Below the pieces are notes generated by a model. The model did no database searches. It saw nothing but the letters and a program-made list of their open reading frames with translations, and was not told where the DNA came from. This document shows positions 25,111 to 33,361 of a stretch of 64,000 bases of DNA, one piece after another (within the stretch, counting starts at the first letter, position 1; each line of letters starts with the position of its first letter). This DNA is from Butyrivibrio sp. VCB2006 (GTDB lineage Bacteria; Bacillota; Clostridia; Lachnospirales; Lachnospiraceae), in contig NZ_ATVX01000015.1 of NCBI RefSeq assembly GCF_000420945.1, positions 34,759 through 98,758 of the forward strand. The letters are read 5' to 3'. Both the position numbers and the translations under genes were made by a program.

Positions 25111-26091
25111 TTATTCTCCTTCAACAACCACGTACCTTGTAATTGTTCCATCTATCATACCTAGCAAAAGAACCGCTATAAGCCTGATATCCCAATTAGA
25201 AAAATAGGATCTGTCCGGAGCTATACGGGTCAGTATTTCTGCCACACCCATGACAAAGGCGATATCTATAGGAAATTTAAGTGAAGAAATAATTGATTTC
25301 TTTTTCTCAACGCTTTCTTCTTTTTGTCTCTTCTCATCATCCTGAACTTCTTCTATAGTTGCATCGTAGATGTCCAGCATGTCGTTGGAAAGTCGATGGA
25401 AAGGTCTCCATCCGAAGTCCTCCTCAACGCTACCATCTTCCTGATACGTAAAGAAGGCTTTTTCATCAGAAGTAATCCAGGAAATTCTAAGACCCTTGAT
25501 GATAGTTGAGTATAGCTCCCCCAACTGCCCATAGGTCATGTGGTTTCCACCACTTAGATTGATGGTCCTGACATCATCATCCATAGGATCGTCCAGTACA
25601 CGCATGATAAATGAGCCCAGATCTTCGTCACAGATAGCATCAATTTCATTTTCAGGATTGGCACGAAATACTATTTCATGGCCCTGTATGGCAGCTTTCA
25701 TGAGGAAGCTGATTTTGTTCTCGGCGAATTCTGTGGAATACAGATAAGGAAGACGAAGGATACGCATCTTAATGTCACTGCTCTTTTGGAAAGCAGCGCA
25801 AAGGTCCTCACAGGCATTGTCTACAATATTTCGGGTTCTGGCCTCTAAAACGCTTGCTTCATCTAAACTTTCAGACTCGTTAGAGCGCACGTAGAAGAAC
25901 ATCTTCACATCATACTTCTTGGCAGTGGACAAAATGTCCTGAAGATGCTCAAATTCCATGTTTACATCATTACTGTTGTCCAGATTGTAGGCGAAGAACA
26001 CGATTGCATCAAAATGATGCGCCACCATAAGGTTATCAAGTTCCTTCCTATTGTGGGAATTATATACCTTAACACCCTCTCCGGGCCTCAT
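25111..26091 (-). CDS. epimerase-like protein lacking the Rossmann N-terminus, with C-terminal membrane tail
   Basis: 326 residues. Residues 20-215 resemble extended short-chain dehydrogenases (DAIVFFAYNLDNSND, ILRLPYLYS, INLSGGNHMTYGQL), but the glycine-rich NAD-binding start (GxxGxxG) is missing and the YxxxK pair is not evident. Residues 245-265 are charged; residues 265-320 contain two hydrophobic stretches likely to anchor it in the membrane. The best ribosome site (AAAGGAG) is about 21 bases before the ATG, too far. A four-codon frame starting TTG after that site ends TGA overlapping the ATG, so translation may be coupled, or the 5' end has been lost. It is the first gene of the VTC/DUF4956 operon. 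Confidence 0.7.
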   Translation of the reverse strand: MRPGEGVKVYNSHNRKELDNLMVAHHFDAIVFFAYNLDNSNDVNMEFEHLQDILSTAKKYDVKMFFYVRSNESESLDEASVLEARTRNIVDNACEDLCAAFQKSSDIKMRILRLPYLYSTEFAENKISFLMKAAIQGHEIVFRANPENEIDAICDEDLGSFIMRVLDDPMDDDVRTINLSGGNHMTYGQLGELYSTIIKGLRISWITSDEKAFFTYQEDGSVEEDFGWRPFHRLSNDMLDIYDATIEEVQDDEKRQKEESVEKKKSIISSLKFPIDIAFVMGVAEILTRIAPDRSYFSNWDIRLIAVLLLGMIDGTITRYVVVEGE

Positions 26092-26227
26092 ATGTGTGGC
26101 AAATCTTTTATATCTCCTTTAATCAAAATGACAACTTACTTTCACATTAAATTTTACTATATTTTGAACATCACAATTATAAAAAAGTGATAAAATATGA
26201 CTTGACATGTCGGAGAAATACAGAAAA

Positions 26228-26259
26228 AAGCTGGGGCTGTCTACTGACAGTCCCAGCTT
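26228..26259 (-). terminator. terminator of glmS
   Basis: Stem AAGCTGGGGCTGTC / GACAGTCCCAGCTT with loop TACT; on the minus strand six T residues follow. Confidence 0.88.
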
Positions 26260-26282
26260 AATAGTTTTATAAATAACAAATA

Positions 26283-28154
26283 TTATTCTACTGTAACACT
26301 CTTAGCAAGGTTTCTTGGCTTATCAACATCAAGACCCTTGGCAACACTGGTGTAATATCCAAGAAGCTGCAGAGGAATGATCGCAAGGCTTCCGATGAAG
26401 TGCTCATCAACCTTAGGCACATAAACAGTGAAATCACACTGATCCTCAACGTCGTATCTTCCATAGGTTGTAAGTCCCATGAGGTATGCTCCACGGCTCT
26501 TACACTCGACCATGTTGGAAACAGTTTTCTCGTAAAGCTCTGACTGTGTCAGAACACCGATTACAAGAGTTCCTTTCTCAATAAGAGAAATTGTGCCGTG
26601 TTTAAGCTCTCCTGCTGCATAAGCCTCTGAGTGAATATAGCTGATTTCCTTCATCTTAAGGCTTCCCTCAAGAGAAATCGCATAGTCTATACCTCTTCCT
26701 ATGAAGAAAATGTTCTGAGCATTGGCATACTTGGCTGAGAACCACTGCAGACGCTCTTTTTCCTCAAGGATTTTGGATATCTTTTCAGGGATGCTTCTGA
26801 TCTCCTCAAGATAGTAATCCATCTTGCCAGGATCTTCCATAGTTTCCCTTACCTGAGCAAACTTAAGGGCAAGGAGATATCCGCAAATAAGCTGGCAACT
26901 GTAAGCCTTGGTTGTGGCAACTGAAATCTCAGGTCCGGCCAAAGTGTACATTACATAATCAGCCTCTCTTGCAATTGAGGATCCAACCACATTTACAATA
27001 GCCAGGGTCTTAAGGCCCTTTTCCTTGGCCATACGAAGAGCTGCGAGAGAATCTGCTGTCTCACCGGACTGGGAAATTACTACTACAAGGGCATTAGGAT
27101 CAAGCTTAAGCTTTCTGTATCTAAACTCGGAAGCAAGCTCGCATCGTACGTTAACATCTGTAAACTCTTCGATTACATACTGAGCTTCCATTCCAACGTG
27201 CCATGCAGATCCGCAGGCCACGATATATATCTGATCAATGTTCTTGATATCCTCGTCGGTAATACCAACCTCAGTAAGATCAATCTTGTTATCCTTGATG
27301 TACTTGTTGATAGTATCAGAAACCACCTTAGGCTGCTCATGGATCTCCTTCATCATGAAGTGCTCAAAGCCGCCTTTTTCTGCTGCTTCTGCAGAGAAGG
27401 TAACTGTTGTAAGCTCTTTTTCAATCTCATCGCCGTCAAGGTTATAGAATGTAACCTGACCTGCAGTGATCTTGGCCATTTCCATGTTGTCGATGTAGTA
27501 AACATCCCTTGTATACTTAAGGATTGCAGGTACATCAGATGCAATATAAGCTTCGTCGTCGCTAACACCGATGATCATAGGAGAATCTTTTCTTGCAACA
27601 TAGATTTCTCCCGGATAATCCTTGAACATTACCTCAAGAGCAAAAGAACCACGAACTCTTACAAGAGTCTTGGCAATGGCATCAATTGGTCCCATCTTAT
27701 ATTTGTTGTAGTAGTAATCAACAAGCTTAATGAGAACCTCTGTATCAGTCTCAGAATAGAAGCTATAGCCCTTTCTGATGAGCTTAGCCTTCATCTCCTG
27801 GAAGTTCTCGATAATTCCGTTATGTACACCTACAACCTCAGAATCTACCTGGCCATGTCCTGAATGCTCATAGCTTCCGCTCACATGAGGATGAGCGTTA
27901 ACCTCAGTAGGTTCTCCGTGAGTTGCCCATCTTGTATGACCAATTCCGCAGCTTCCTAAAATAGCTTTGCCGTTATTAGTCTTGTTGGAGAGATTTACAA
28001 GTTTACCAACAGATTTAACTACAACTGTATCCTCTTCTCCGTTTCTAACGGCAAGACCTGCTGAGTCATAGCCTCTATATTCAAGTTTAGAAAGGCCATC
28101 CAGCAGTATTGGTGCTGCCTGCTTATGTCCTATGTATCCAACTATTCCACACAT
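26283..28154 (-). CDS. glmS: glutamine--fructose-6-phosphate aminotransferase (isomerizing)
   Basis: 623 residues. The N-terminal glutaminase nucleophile is Cys2 of MCGIVGYIG, with GIGHTRWATHGEP near 75 and GVHNGIIENF near 110. Two SIS domains follow with CGSAWHVGM near 315, SQSGETADSL near 360 and TTKAYSCQL near 415; the C-terminus ends KSVTVE. It converts fructose-6-phosphate plus glutamine to glucosamine-6-phosphate, the entry to peptidoglycan and amino-sugar synthesis. Only 80 bases separate it from the upstream gene, too short for a glmS ribozyme. It opposes NagB, encoded near 41 kb. Confidence 0.96.
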   Translation of the reverse strand: MCGIVGYIGHKQAAPILLDGLSKLEYRGYDSAGLAVRNGEEDTVVVKSVGKLVNLSNKTNNGKAILGSCGIGHTRWATHGEPTEVNAHPHVSGSYEHSGHGQVDSEVVGVHNGIIENFQEMKAKLIRKGYSFYSETDTEVLIKLVDYYYNKYKMGPIDAIAKTLVRVRGSFALEVMFKDYPGEIYVARKDSPMIIGVSDDEAYIASDVPAILKYTRDVYYIDNMEMAKITAGQVTFYNLDGDEIEKELTTVTFSAEAAEKGGFEHFMMKEIHEQPKVVSDTINKYIKDNKIDLTEVGITDEDIKNIDQIYIVACGSAWHVGMEAQYVIEEFTDVNVRCELASEFRYRKLKLDPNALVVVISQSGETADSLAALRMAKEKGLKTLAIVNVVGSSIAREADYVMYTLAGPEISVATTKAYSCQLICGYLLALKFAQVRETMEDPGKMDYYLEEIRSIPEKISKILEEKERLQWFSAKYANAQNIFFIGRGIDYAISLEGSLKMKEISYIHSEAYAAGELKHGTISLIEKGTLVIGVLTQSELYEKTVSNMVECKSRGAYLMGLTTYGRYDVEDQCDFTVYVPKVDEHFIGSLAIIPLQLLGYYTSVAKGLDVDKPRNLAKSVTVE

Positions 28155-28234
28155 ACATTATGCTCCTATCCTAAATTAAGTCTAAAAATGTCACACACTA
28201 CTTTAGCACATTTTACATCTATATTACCATACCA

Positions 28235-29539
28235 TTAAATAAATAGTTTTTCAGCATCAATTTTAACTTCTACTTCCTTGGAGGTTTGAGTATCATTCCA
28301 TTTACCCATTATTCTGTCTACAGGAACCTGATAATCCTCTTCAGAAGCCTTCATGAGAAGTGTCAGCACCTTGTCATTTCCATATTTGGTAATAACATCA
28401 CTTCCTCTAAGACAGGAGGCCAATGTTTCCACAAACTCATCAACACATTCATTCACCGGCCTTTGGCTGCTTTTTAAAGTGAAAATCAAAAAGTACATGC
28501 CATAGGCGTAGTTTCTTTCAAAACGCATAAGAAATCTGTATATATTGGTAAACATGTCTAAAGGAATAACATAGGCTCCCTTTTGTCCTTCTCTTTCTCC
28601 CAGGATTTTTCTGATCTCGAAACTTCCGGCAGATTCTTTTTCCGAATTATCCTCTTCCACCTTTTTGAAAATGAAAAAGCCATGCTTGCCGTTTTGTTTA
28701 ACCTCATAAAGAGCCTGATCTGCCTTTTTAAACAAGGTAGTATAATCTGTTCCCTCATCAGGGCATATGCTGGCACCAATTGAGCATCCAAGAGGAATAT
28801 TCATATCCTCTGCAAGGCACTCTTTAGCGTAGCTTAAAATCTTCCTGTTGAGGAATTCGCATCTTTCACGGAGCATTCTCTCATCTCTTGTGTTCTGGCA
28901 AAAAGCTATGAACTCGTCTCCGCCTATTCTTCCGATAATATCTGTTGATCTCATTACGCTTCTTAGCATTTCAGCGAACTTGATCAGTATCATATCTCCC
29001 TTTTCATGACCGTAAATATCGTTTACCAGCTTAAAGCTGTCAAGATCGATCATCATAAGGATTCCGTTTCCCTTTTTAACAAGTTCATCAATCTTGGAGG
29101 CACTGGTAGTCTTATTATAAAGCCCGGTCATAGGGTCATTTTCAGCAGCCTGTCTAAGTCCCTGAATGCGCCCCAAATTGTCCATGATATTATCGACACG
29201 CCTAAGGAGCACATCCGCCTTAAAGGGCTTTCTGATGTAGTCTACAGCACCGGTGGTAAGGCTCTTTTCCTCACTATCATCGCCGGCAAGGCCTGTCATG
29301 TACATTACCGGAATGACGAAGTTATATTTTTCCCGCAGTGCGTCCATCATCTCAAAGCCATCCATTCCGGGCATCATAAGATCAGAAAGAATCATATCCG
29401 GCTTGGCACTTTCATACAGGTCAATTGCAGCTTTACCTGAGTCAGCTGTTATGACCTCATACTTTCCGGACAATATTCTTTCTGTCTGTTTACAAAACAT
29501 GGAATCATCATCCACCACAAGAATTCTTCTTTTATCCAT
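28235..29539 (-). CDS. response regulator with GGDEF diguanylate cyclase domain
   Basis: 434 residues from the second of two adjacent ATG codons. Residues 1-120: receiver domain with VVDDDSMF, phospho-acceptor Asp in MILSDLMMPGMDG near 55 and the Lys in YIRKPFKAD. Residues 135-295: GGDEF domain with GRIGGDEFIAF; an RSTD inhibitory site sits five residues before it, so product inhibition by c-di-GMP is likely. About 125 further residues have no recognised family. It makes c-di-GMP upon phosphorylation in the cytosol. It follows the REC-HPt fragment by 15 bases and the original hybrid kinase was probably its cognate sensor. Confidence 0.9.
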   Translation of the reverse strand: MDKRRILVVDDDSMFCKQTERILSGKYEVITADSGKAAIDLYESAKPDMILSDLMMPGMDGFEMMDALREKYNFVIPVMYMTGLAGDDSEEKSLTTGAVDYIRKPFKADVLLRRVDNIMDNLGRIQGLRQAAENDPMTGLYNKTTSASKIDELVKKGNGILMMIDLDSFKLVNDIYGHEKGDMILIKFAEMLRSVMRSTDIIGRIGGDEFIAFCQNTRDERMLRERCEFLNRKILSYAKECLAEDMNIPLGCSIGASICPDEGTDYTTLFKKADQALYEVKQNGKHGFFIFKKVEEDNSEKESAGSFEIRKILGEREGQKGAYVIPLDMFTNIYRFLMRFERNYAYGMYFLIFTLKSSQRPVNECVDEFVETLASCLRGSDVITKYGNDKVLTLLMKASEEDYQVPVDRIMGKWNDTQTSKEVEVKIDAEKLFI

Positions 29540-29554
29540 CATTCACCTCAAATA

Positions 29555-30253
29555 TCAGATATCTGTAAGTGTGTCTTTAAAAGACCTGTACTGAGAAATG
29601 AGTTCGTAGTTATTATCTTTTATGTATTCGATATCGCCGTTTTTGGCGGCTTCTTCAAGGGCCTTCGCCTTGTCGGATAATTCCATGGCTCCTATCAGCT
29701 TGGCAGTGCTCTTAAGGGCATGGACCTTGATGCCATAGTTCTCGATGTCGTCTTTAAAATACAGTTCCTCAATCTCGTCGGCTTTACTGTCTATAGATTC
29801 CTTGAACACTTTAAGGGTATCCGCAAACATCGCCATACTTCCCGCATAGCCTATGCCGCTTTCAACATCCAGGATATTTTTGTCCCCAAGTTTTTTGATA
29901 GCATCCCTTAATTTCTCGTCTATGACAACTTCCTCTGTTTCTGAAGTATCTGACTCCTGAAGCTTTTCTTTTGGTATGTATTTAAGAAGTGTCTCCTCAA
30001 GCCTTGTACCATCCACAGGCTTAGCCATATAGTCGTCAAAGCCCACCTTCAGGTAATTCTCTGCCGCGCCTTCTATGACATTGGCTGTCAGTGCTATGCA
30101 GATACTTGAGAAGTTGCTGTTATCTTTATTCTGTCTGATAAACTTAAGGAGCTCAATTCCGTCCATTTCAGGCATTCTGTGATCTATCAGCATTACATCA
30201 AAATGCTCTTTGTTGATTTCTTCCAGGGCCTGTCTGCCGCTAGTGCAGCACAC
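29555..30253 (-). CDS. receiver-HPt fragment of a hybrid sensor kinase
   Basis: 232 residues from a GTG, but the frame is open back to 30400 with no start codon, and that upstream part encodes the missing first strand of the receiver (ANILAVDDTEINLTVLQGLL). Receiver Asp lies in DVMLIDHRMPEMDG. The C-terminal HPt domain has its His in YGIKVHALKSTAKL near 180. The part preceding it overlaps the end of the 7TM gene in the +1 frame. This appears to be the tail of a 7TM-kinase-REC-HPt protein whose kinase core was deleted and whose reading frame was shifted at a run of five A residues (30399-30403 region). It may not be expressed. Confidence 0.7.
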   Translation of the reverse strand: MCCTSGRQALEEINKEHFDVMLIDHRMPEMDGIELLKFIRQNKDNSNFSSICIALTANVIEGAAENYLKVGFDDYMAKPVDGTRLEETLLKYIPKEKLQESDTSETEEVVIDEKLRDAIKKLGDKNILDVESGIGYAGSMAMFADTLKVFKESIDSKADEIEELYFKDDIENYGIKVHALKSTAKLIGAMELSDKAKALEEAAKNGDIEYIKDNNYELISQYRSFKDTLTDI

Positions 30254-30365
30254 CAGGTTGACCTTAGTCTGCTTGAGGAGTCCCTGAAGTACAGTAAGAT
30301 TAATCTCTGTATCATCAACAGCCAGGATATTAGCTGTAGGAGCTACAAATTTAGGCGTATAAACA

Positions 30366-31238
30366 TCATTTTCTTTTATGGCGTTTTCTATAGCTTCTTT
30401 TTATCCTTATTCCTTCCTGGATGTCTGCAGGGTATACTTTGCCCGGAAGATCATAATCATGAAGGTAATAACTAAGGATAACAAACTGTCTATTCTTTCT
30501 CTGAGCATCTTCAATGATTTCGTCAAAGGCATCAATACGCAAAGCGCCCAGCTCAGGCTCATATGGGTTGGAATGCAGAATATAAAGAATGGCAAACGCA
30601 GGAAAAACAAAGGTCGCCGTTGTATAGGACCTCTGATTATAGAATCCCTGAATTACAATTATCAGAATAGATATAAAGGAAGTGCATAAAAAGGCCGTTA
30701 CCACCGGTTTGTAAATGCGCTCTCCGTATTTTCTTATCATGTAGAGGATAAGTGATACCAGAATGACGTATTCCATGGCAAAAATGAGGTTATTGCCACT
30801 ATGGATGTCCATATTTACATCAAAATAGAAGCCAACGCGAGTCAGAGAAGCAACAATATCCAACGCCCAGCCGGCTATTACGCAGACAAGAGCAATCTTG
30901 GATATAGTCATCTCCTTTTTCTTGTCTACTTTGAAAAGATTTTCAATATATCTGATATAGAAAAACAGGCTTAGAAATAACGCCAGAAAATACAAACTTC
31001 TGAGGGCATAAATAACAAAGGAAGGAACTCCCTGATAGTCCACAGTAAATATGTGGCGAAAAAGATTAACAACGGCAGCAAGAGAAATACAAATAATGGC
31101 ACCCTTAAAGTCCCTGATTTCCCTTCTGGGCCTTATATATACAAGTCCTAAAAGGAGCGCAAAAATCATTGCTGTACCAAGGACCAGTACATCACCGATT
31201 GGAGTGTAACCATAGACATATAGCTCTAACCCGTTCAT
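30366..31238 (-). CDS. 7TM sensor N-terminal part of a disrupted hybrid histidine kinase
   Basis: 290 residues from the ATG after AGGGGAA. Seven hydrophobic helices (residues 10-215), like the MASE/7TM sensor modules of lachnospiral kinases and GGDEF proteins, are followed by a short cytosolic region (ALRIDAFDEIIEDAQRKN). The last residues, RIKRSYRKRHKRK, are out-of-frame translation of the linker that precedes the receiver domain; read in the +1 frame the linker gives KEAIENAIKENDVYTPKF. HisKA and HATPase domains are absent. Treat this and the receiver-HPt gene as one pseudogene unless frameshifting is shown. Confidence 0.7.
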   Translation of the reverse strand: MNGLELYVYGYTPIGDVLVLGTAMIFALLLGLVYIRPRREIRDFKGAIICISLAAVVNLFRHIFTVDYQGVPSFVIYALRSLYFLALFLSLFFYIRYIENLFKVDKKKEMTISKIALVCVIAGWALDIVASLTRVGFYFDVNMDIHSGNNLIFAMEYVILVSLILYMIRKYGERIYKPVVTAFLCTSFISILIIVIQGFYNQRSYTTATFVFPAFAILYILHSNPYEPELGALRIDAFDEIIEDAQRKNRQFVILSYYLHDYDLPGKVYPADIQEGIRIKRSYRKRHKRK

Positions 31239-31365
31239 AGTATTTCCCCTACTTATAAAAACAGACAATACTCCACCATATTCTATATTACACTACAAGG
31301 ATATGCTTTTTTCGTATTTATGATTAATTTAGTTTCTTTTAAGATTGTCGTTAGATGAGATGAAA

Positions 31366-31875
31366 TTATAGCGGCATAGCTCTGCGACGACCTAGTCCCA
31401 TCTTGGCTTCGGTAGCATGCTGAACATAAATGTCGGCATTTTCCATGATTCTCTGCTTGTCTATGTCCTCCAAAGGCCTTATTACCTTGGCTGGATTGCC
31501 ATAGGCCATCATTCCGTCAGGAATAACGGTGTTCTCTGTAACAAGAGCTCCTGCTCCGACAATACAGTTATTGCCAACCTGGGCGCCATTCATGATAATT
31601 GCACCCATACCTATGAGTACGTTGTCTCCAACGCTGCATCCATGGACTACTGCGCTGTGTCCTATGGTTACATTATCACCCACTGAGAGTTTGTACTCCT
31701 TGTCAACATGAAGGACCGCCAGATCCTGGATATTGGTGCGCTTTCCTATATTGATTTCCTTGGAATCGCCTCTTATAACAGCGTTATACCAGATTCCACT
31801 GTCGCTTCCTATGGTAACATCCCCAATTACCTGTGCTCCCGGTGCAATAAATACGCTTTTATCTATTTTTCTCAT
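31366..31875 (-). CDS. gamma-carbonic anhydrase family hexapeptide-repeat protein
   Basis: 169 residues of left-handed beta-helix repeats (IGDVTIGSDSGIWYNAVIRG, VGDNVTIGHSAVVHGC, GDNVLIGMGAIIMNGAQVG). His residues in LHVDKEY, GHSAVVHG and the matching third position are placed as in the zinc ligands of YrdA/PaaY gamma-class enzymes. The C-terminal helix with EDIDKQRIMENADIYVQHA is also typical. It probably forms a cytosolic trimer. Carbonic anhydrase activity is plausible, though many family members are inactive or act in other pathways. It is a single gene, divergent from the GGDEF gene. Confidence 0.88.
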   Translation of the reverse strand: MRKIDKSVFIAPGAQVIGDVTIGSDSGIWYNAVIRGDSKEINIGKRTNIQDLAVLHVDKEYKLSVGDNVTIGHSAVVHGCSVGDNVLIGMGAIIMNGAQVGNNCIVGAGALVTENTVIPDGMMAYGNPAKVIRPLEDIDKQRIMENADIYVQHATEAKMGLGRRRAMPL

Positions 31876-32033
31876 CTGTGTGGCTCCCCCCCCAACTTTG
31901 TTTTCATGTACTATTTTAATATTAAAATAATTAAAAAAAAGACTTGAAAATGACTTATCGCATATAATCTTTTTAGATGTTAATATAATTAATGGGAAAT
32001 GGTTTATTGGTAATCAGTTTAGAGGAAATTTGT

Positions 32034-33248
32034 ATGACAATGGTCCCACTTGAATTTCAAATAAAGCCCTTTATTCTGCTGATACTGATTGTTAATCTGG
32101 TATCTCTTAATATTATATTCTCCAAAACCAGTGAAAATATTGGTAACAAAAGGGAAGTTCGTGCCTTTAAGGGCATGCTCGTCTCCTTTATGGTATATGC
32201 ACTTGTAGACCTGAGGCTCCTTGTGGGAGATGCTTTCTATACTTCTCTTCCACGACCTTTGGTAAGTCTTATTATATCCATTGGGTTTGGCACCATGTCT
32301 TTTTCCTGTTTCTTCTGGTTTATGCATGTAAGTGCGAAGTTAAGAATAACACCAGTTATTATTGGCAAAAAAGCTATCCCCCTGTGGAATATACTGTTCC
32401 ACATACCGCTTTTTGTTGCTATTCTTATATTGTTTACCCCTCTGCATGTAATTATCTATGTCCTGACAGATACAATTGCTGAGTTTAGGCCCGGTATAAT
32501 GCTGCTACTTTTGATGGATTATATTTATCTGATCGCTGCTACCGGAATCTCTTTTTACAACAGACGACGGGCCAAGACCAGGCACGAGAAAAGGAAATAT
32601 GGAAGCCAGTCCATCTTTATCATTTTCTTTACAATCAGCGGAATTTTGATTGGCTTTTTGCTAAATCTCCCGGCCATAGAACTATGTGTTATTCCCGTTG
32701 TACTTGAGCTGTTTGTGGAGCTTCAGGACTCCCAGATATATACCGACGCTCTCACTAGGCTCTATAACAGAAGGAGAATGACTGATTTTATCAACGGAGA
32801 GTTATCAGGCTGTAGTGCAGAAAATCCCCTGACTATCATGATGATCGACCTGGATTTCTTTAAGAATATCAATGACATTCTGGGGCACGATGAAGGTGAT
32901 AAGGCGCTTGTAGCTTTCTCCAACGCTCTCAAAAAGGTTCTTCGTTCCAGCAGCGCTGTAGCTGCCAGATGGGGCGGCGACGAATTTGTTGTGGCAGGAA
33001 AAGATATTGCTCTTACAGACGAATTTCGTGGCGGACTGGCCAAGGCCTTTGAAGATGATAAAGAACTGGAATATGTACCAATGTTTAGTATAGGAGCATA
33101 TAGCTGTACTTCATCTGATATAACCCTGGAACAGGCCCTGGTTAACGCTGATGCCGACCTATATAAGGAAAAAGATGAGCATCACAAGGTTGCGGGAGAT
33201 TTTATTGATAAATTGACAACGCTTAAGAATACATACCAGTACAAATAG
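32034..33248 (+). CDS. 7TM-GGDEF diguanylate cyclase
   Basis: 404 residues from the ATG with GAGGA upstream; an ATG 42 bases earlier has no ribosome site. Six or seven hydrophobic helices fill residues 5-235. The GGDEF domain follows with DALTRLYNRRRM, IDLDFFKNINDILGH and the active site RWGGDEFVV. No RxxD inhibitory site is present five residues before GGDEF, so feedback inhibition is not expected. It makes c-di-GMP at the membrane in response to an unknown signal. It ends at a strong terminator facing nrdD. Confidence 0.9.
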   Translation: MTMVPLEFQIKPFILLILIVNLVSLNIIFSKTSENIGNKREVRAFKGMLVSFMVYALVDLRLLVGDAFYTSLPRPLVSLIISIGFGTMSFSCFFWFMHVSAKLRITPVIIGKKAIPLWNILFHIPLFVAILILFTPLHVIIYVLTDTIAEFRPGIMLLLLMDYIYLIAATGISFYNRRRAKTRHEKRKYGSQSIFIIFFTISGILIGFLLNLPAIELCVIPVVLELFVELQDSQIYTDALTRLYNRRRMTDFINGELSGCSAENPLTIMMIDLDFFKNINDILGHDEGDKALVAFSNALKKVLRSSSAVAARWGGDEFVVAGKDIALTDEFRGGLAKAFEDDKELEYVPMFSIGAYSCTSSDITLEQALVNADADLYKEKDEHHKVAGDFIDKLTTLKNTYQYK

Positions 33249-33291
33249 GAGTTGATTGTAGATTACAAAATTACTAATTCATTGTTACCAG

Positions 33292-33338
33292 AAAAAGCCG
33301 GATAACATGAGGAAATACCTCTTGTCATCCGGCTTTTT
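33292..33338. terminator. bidirectional terminator (GGDEF gene / nrdD)
   Basis: AAAAAGCCGGAT and ATCCGGCTTTTT form a 12-bp stem with ACATGAGG/CCTCTTGT pairing inside. T-runs follow on both strands. Confidence 0.9.
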
Positions 33339-33361
33339 ATTAGGAGTATAACGTATGGAGC

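Noticed and set aside
26201..26206. Plus-strand TTGACA near the epimerase gene
   Set aside because: No -10 at the right distance and no plus-strand gene follows.
27198..27863. 221-codon plus-strand frame inside glmS
   Set aside because: Antisense shadow of glmS with an unlikely Cys/Ile-rich composition.
28155..28234. Possible glmS ribozyme upstream of glmS
   Set aside because: The gap is about 80 bases, too short for the ribozyme, and none of its conserved pairing was seen.
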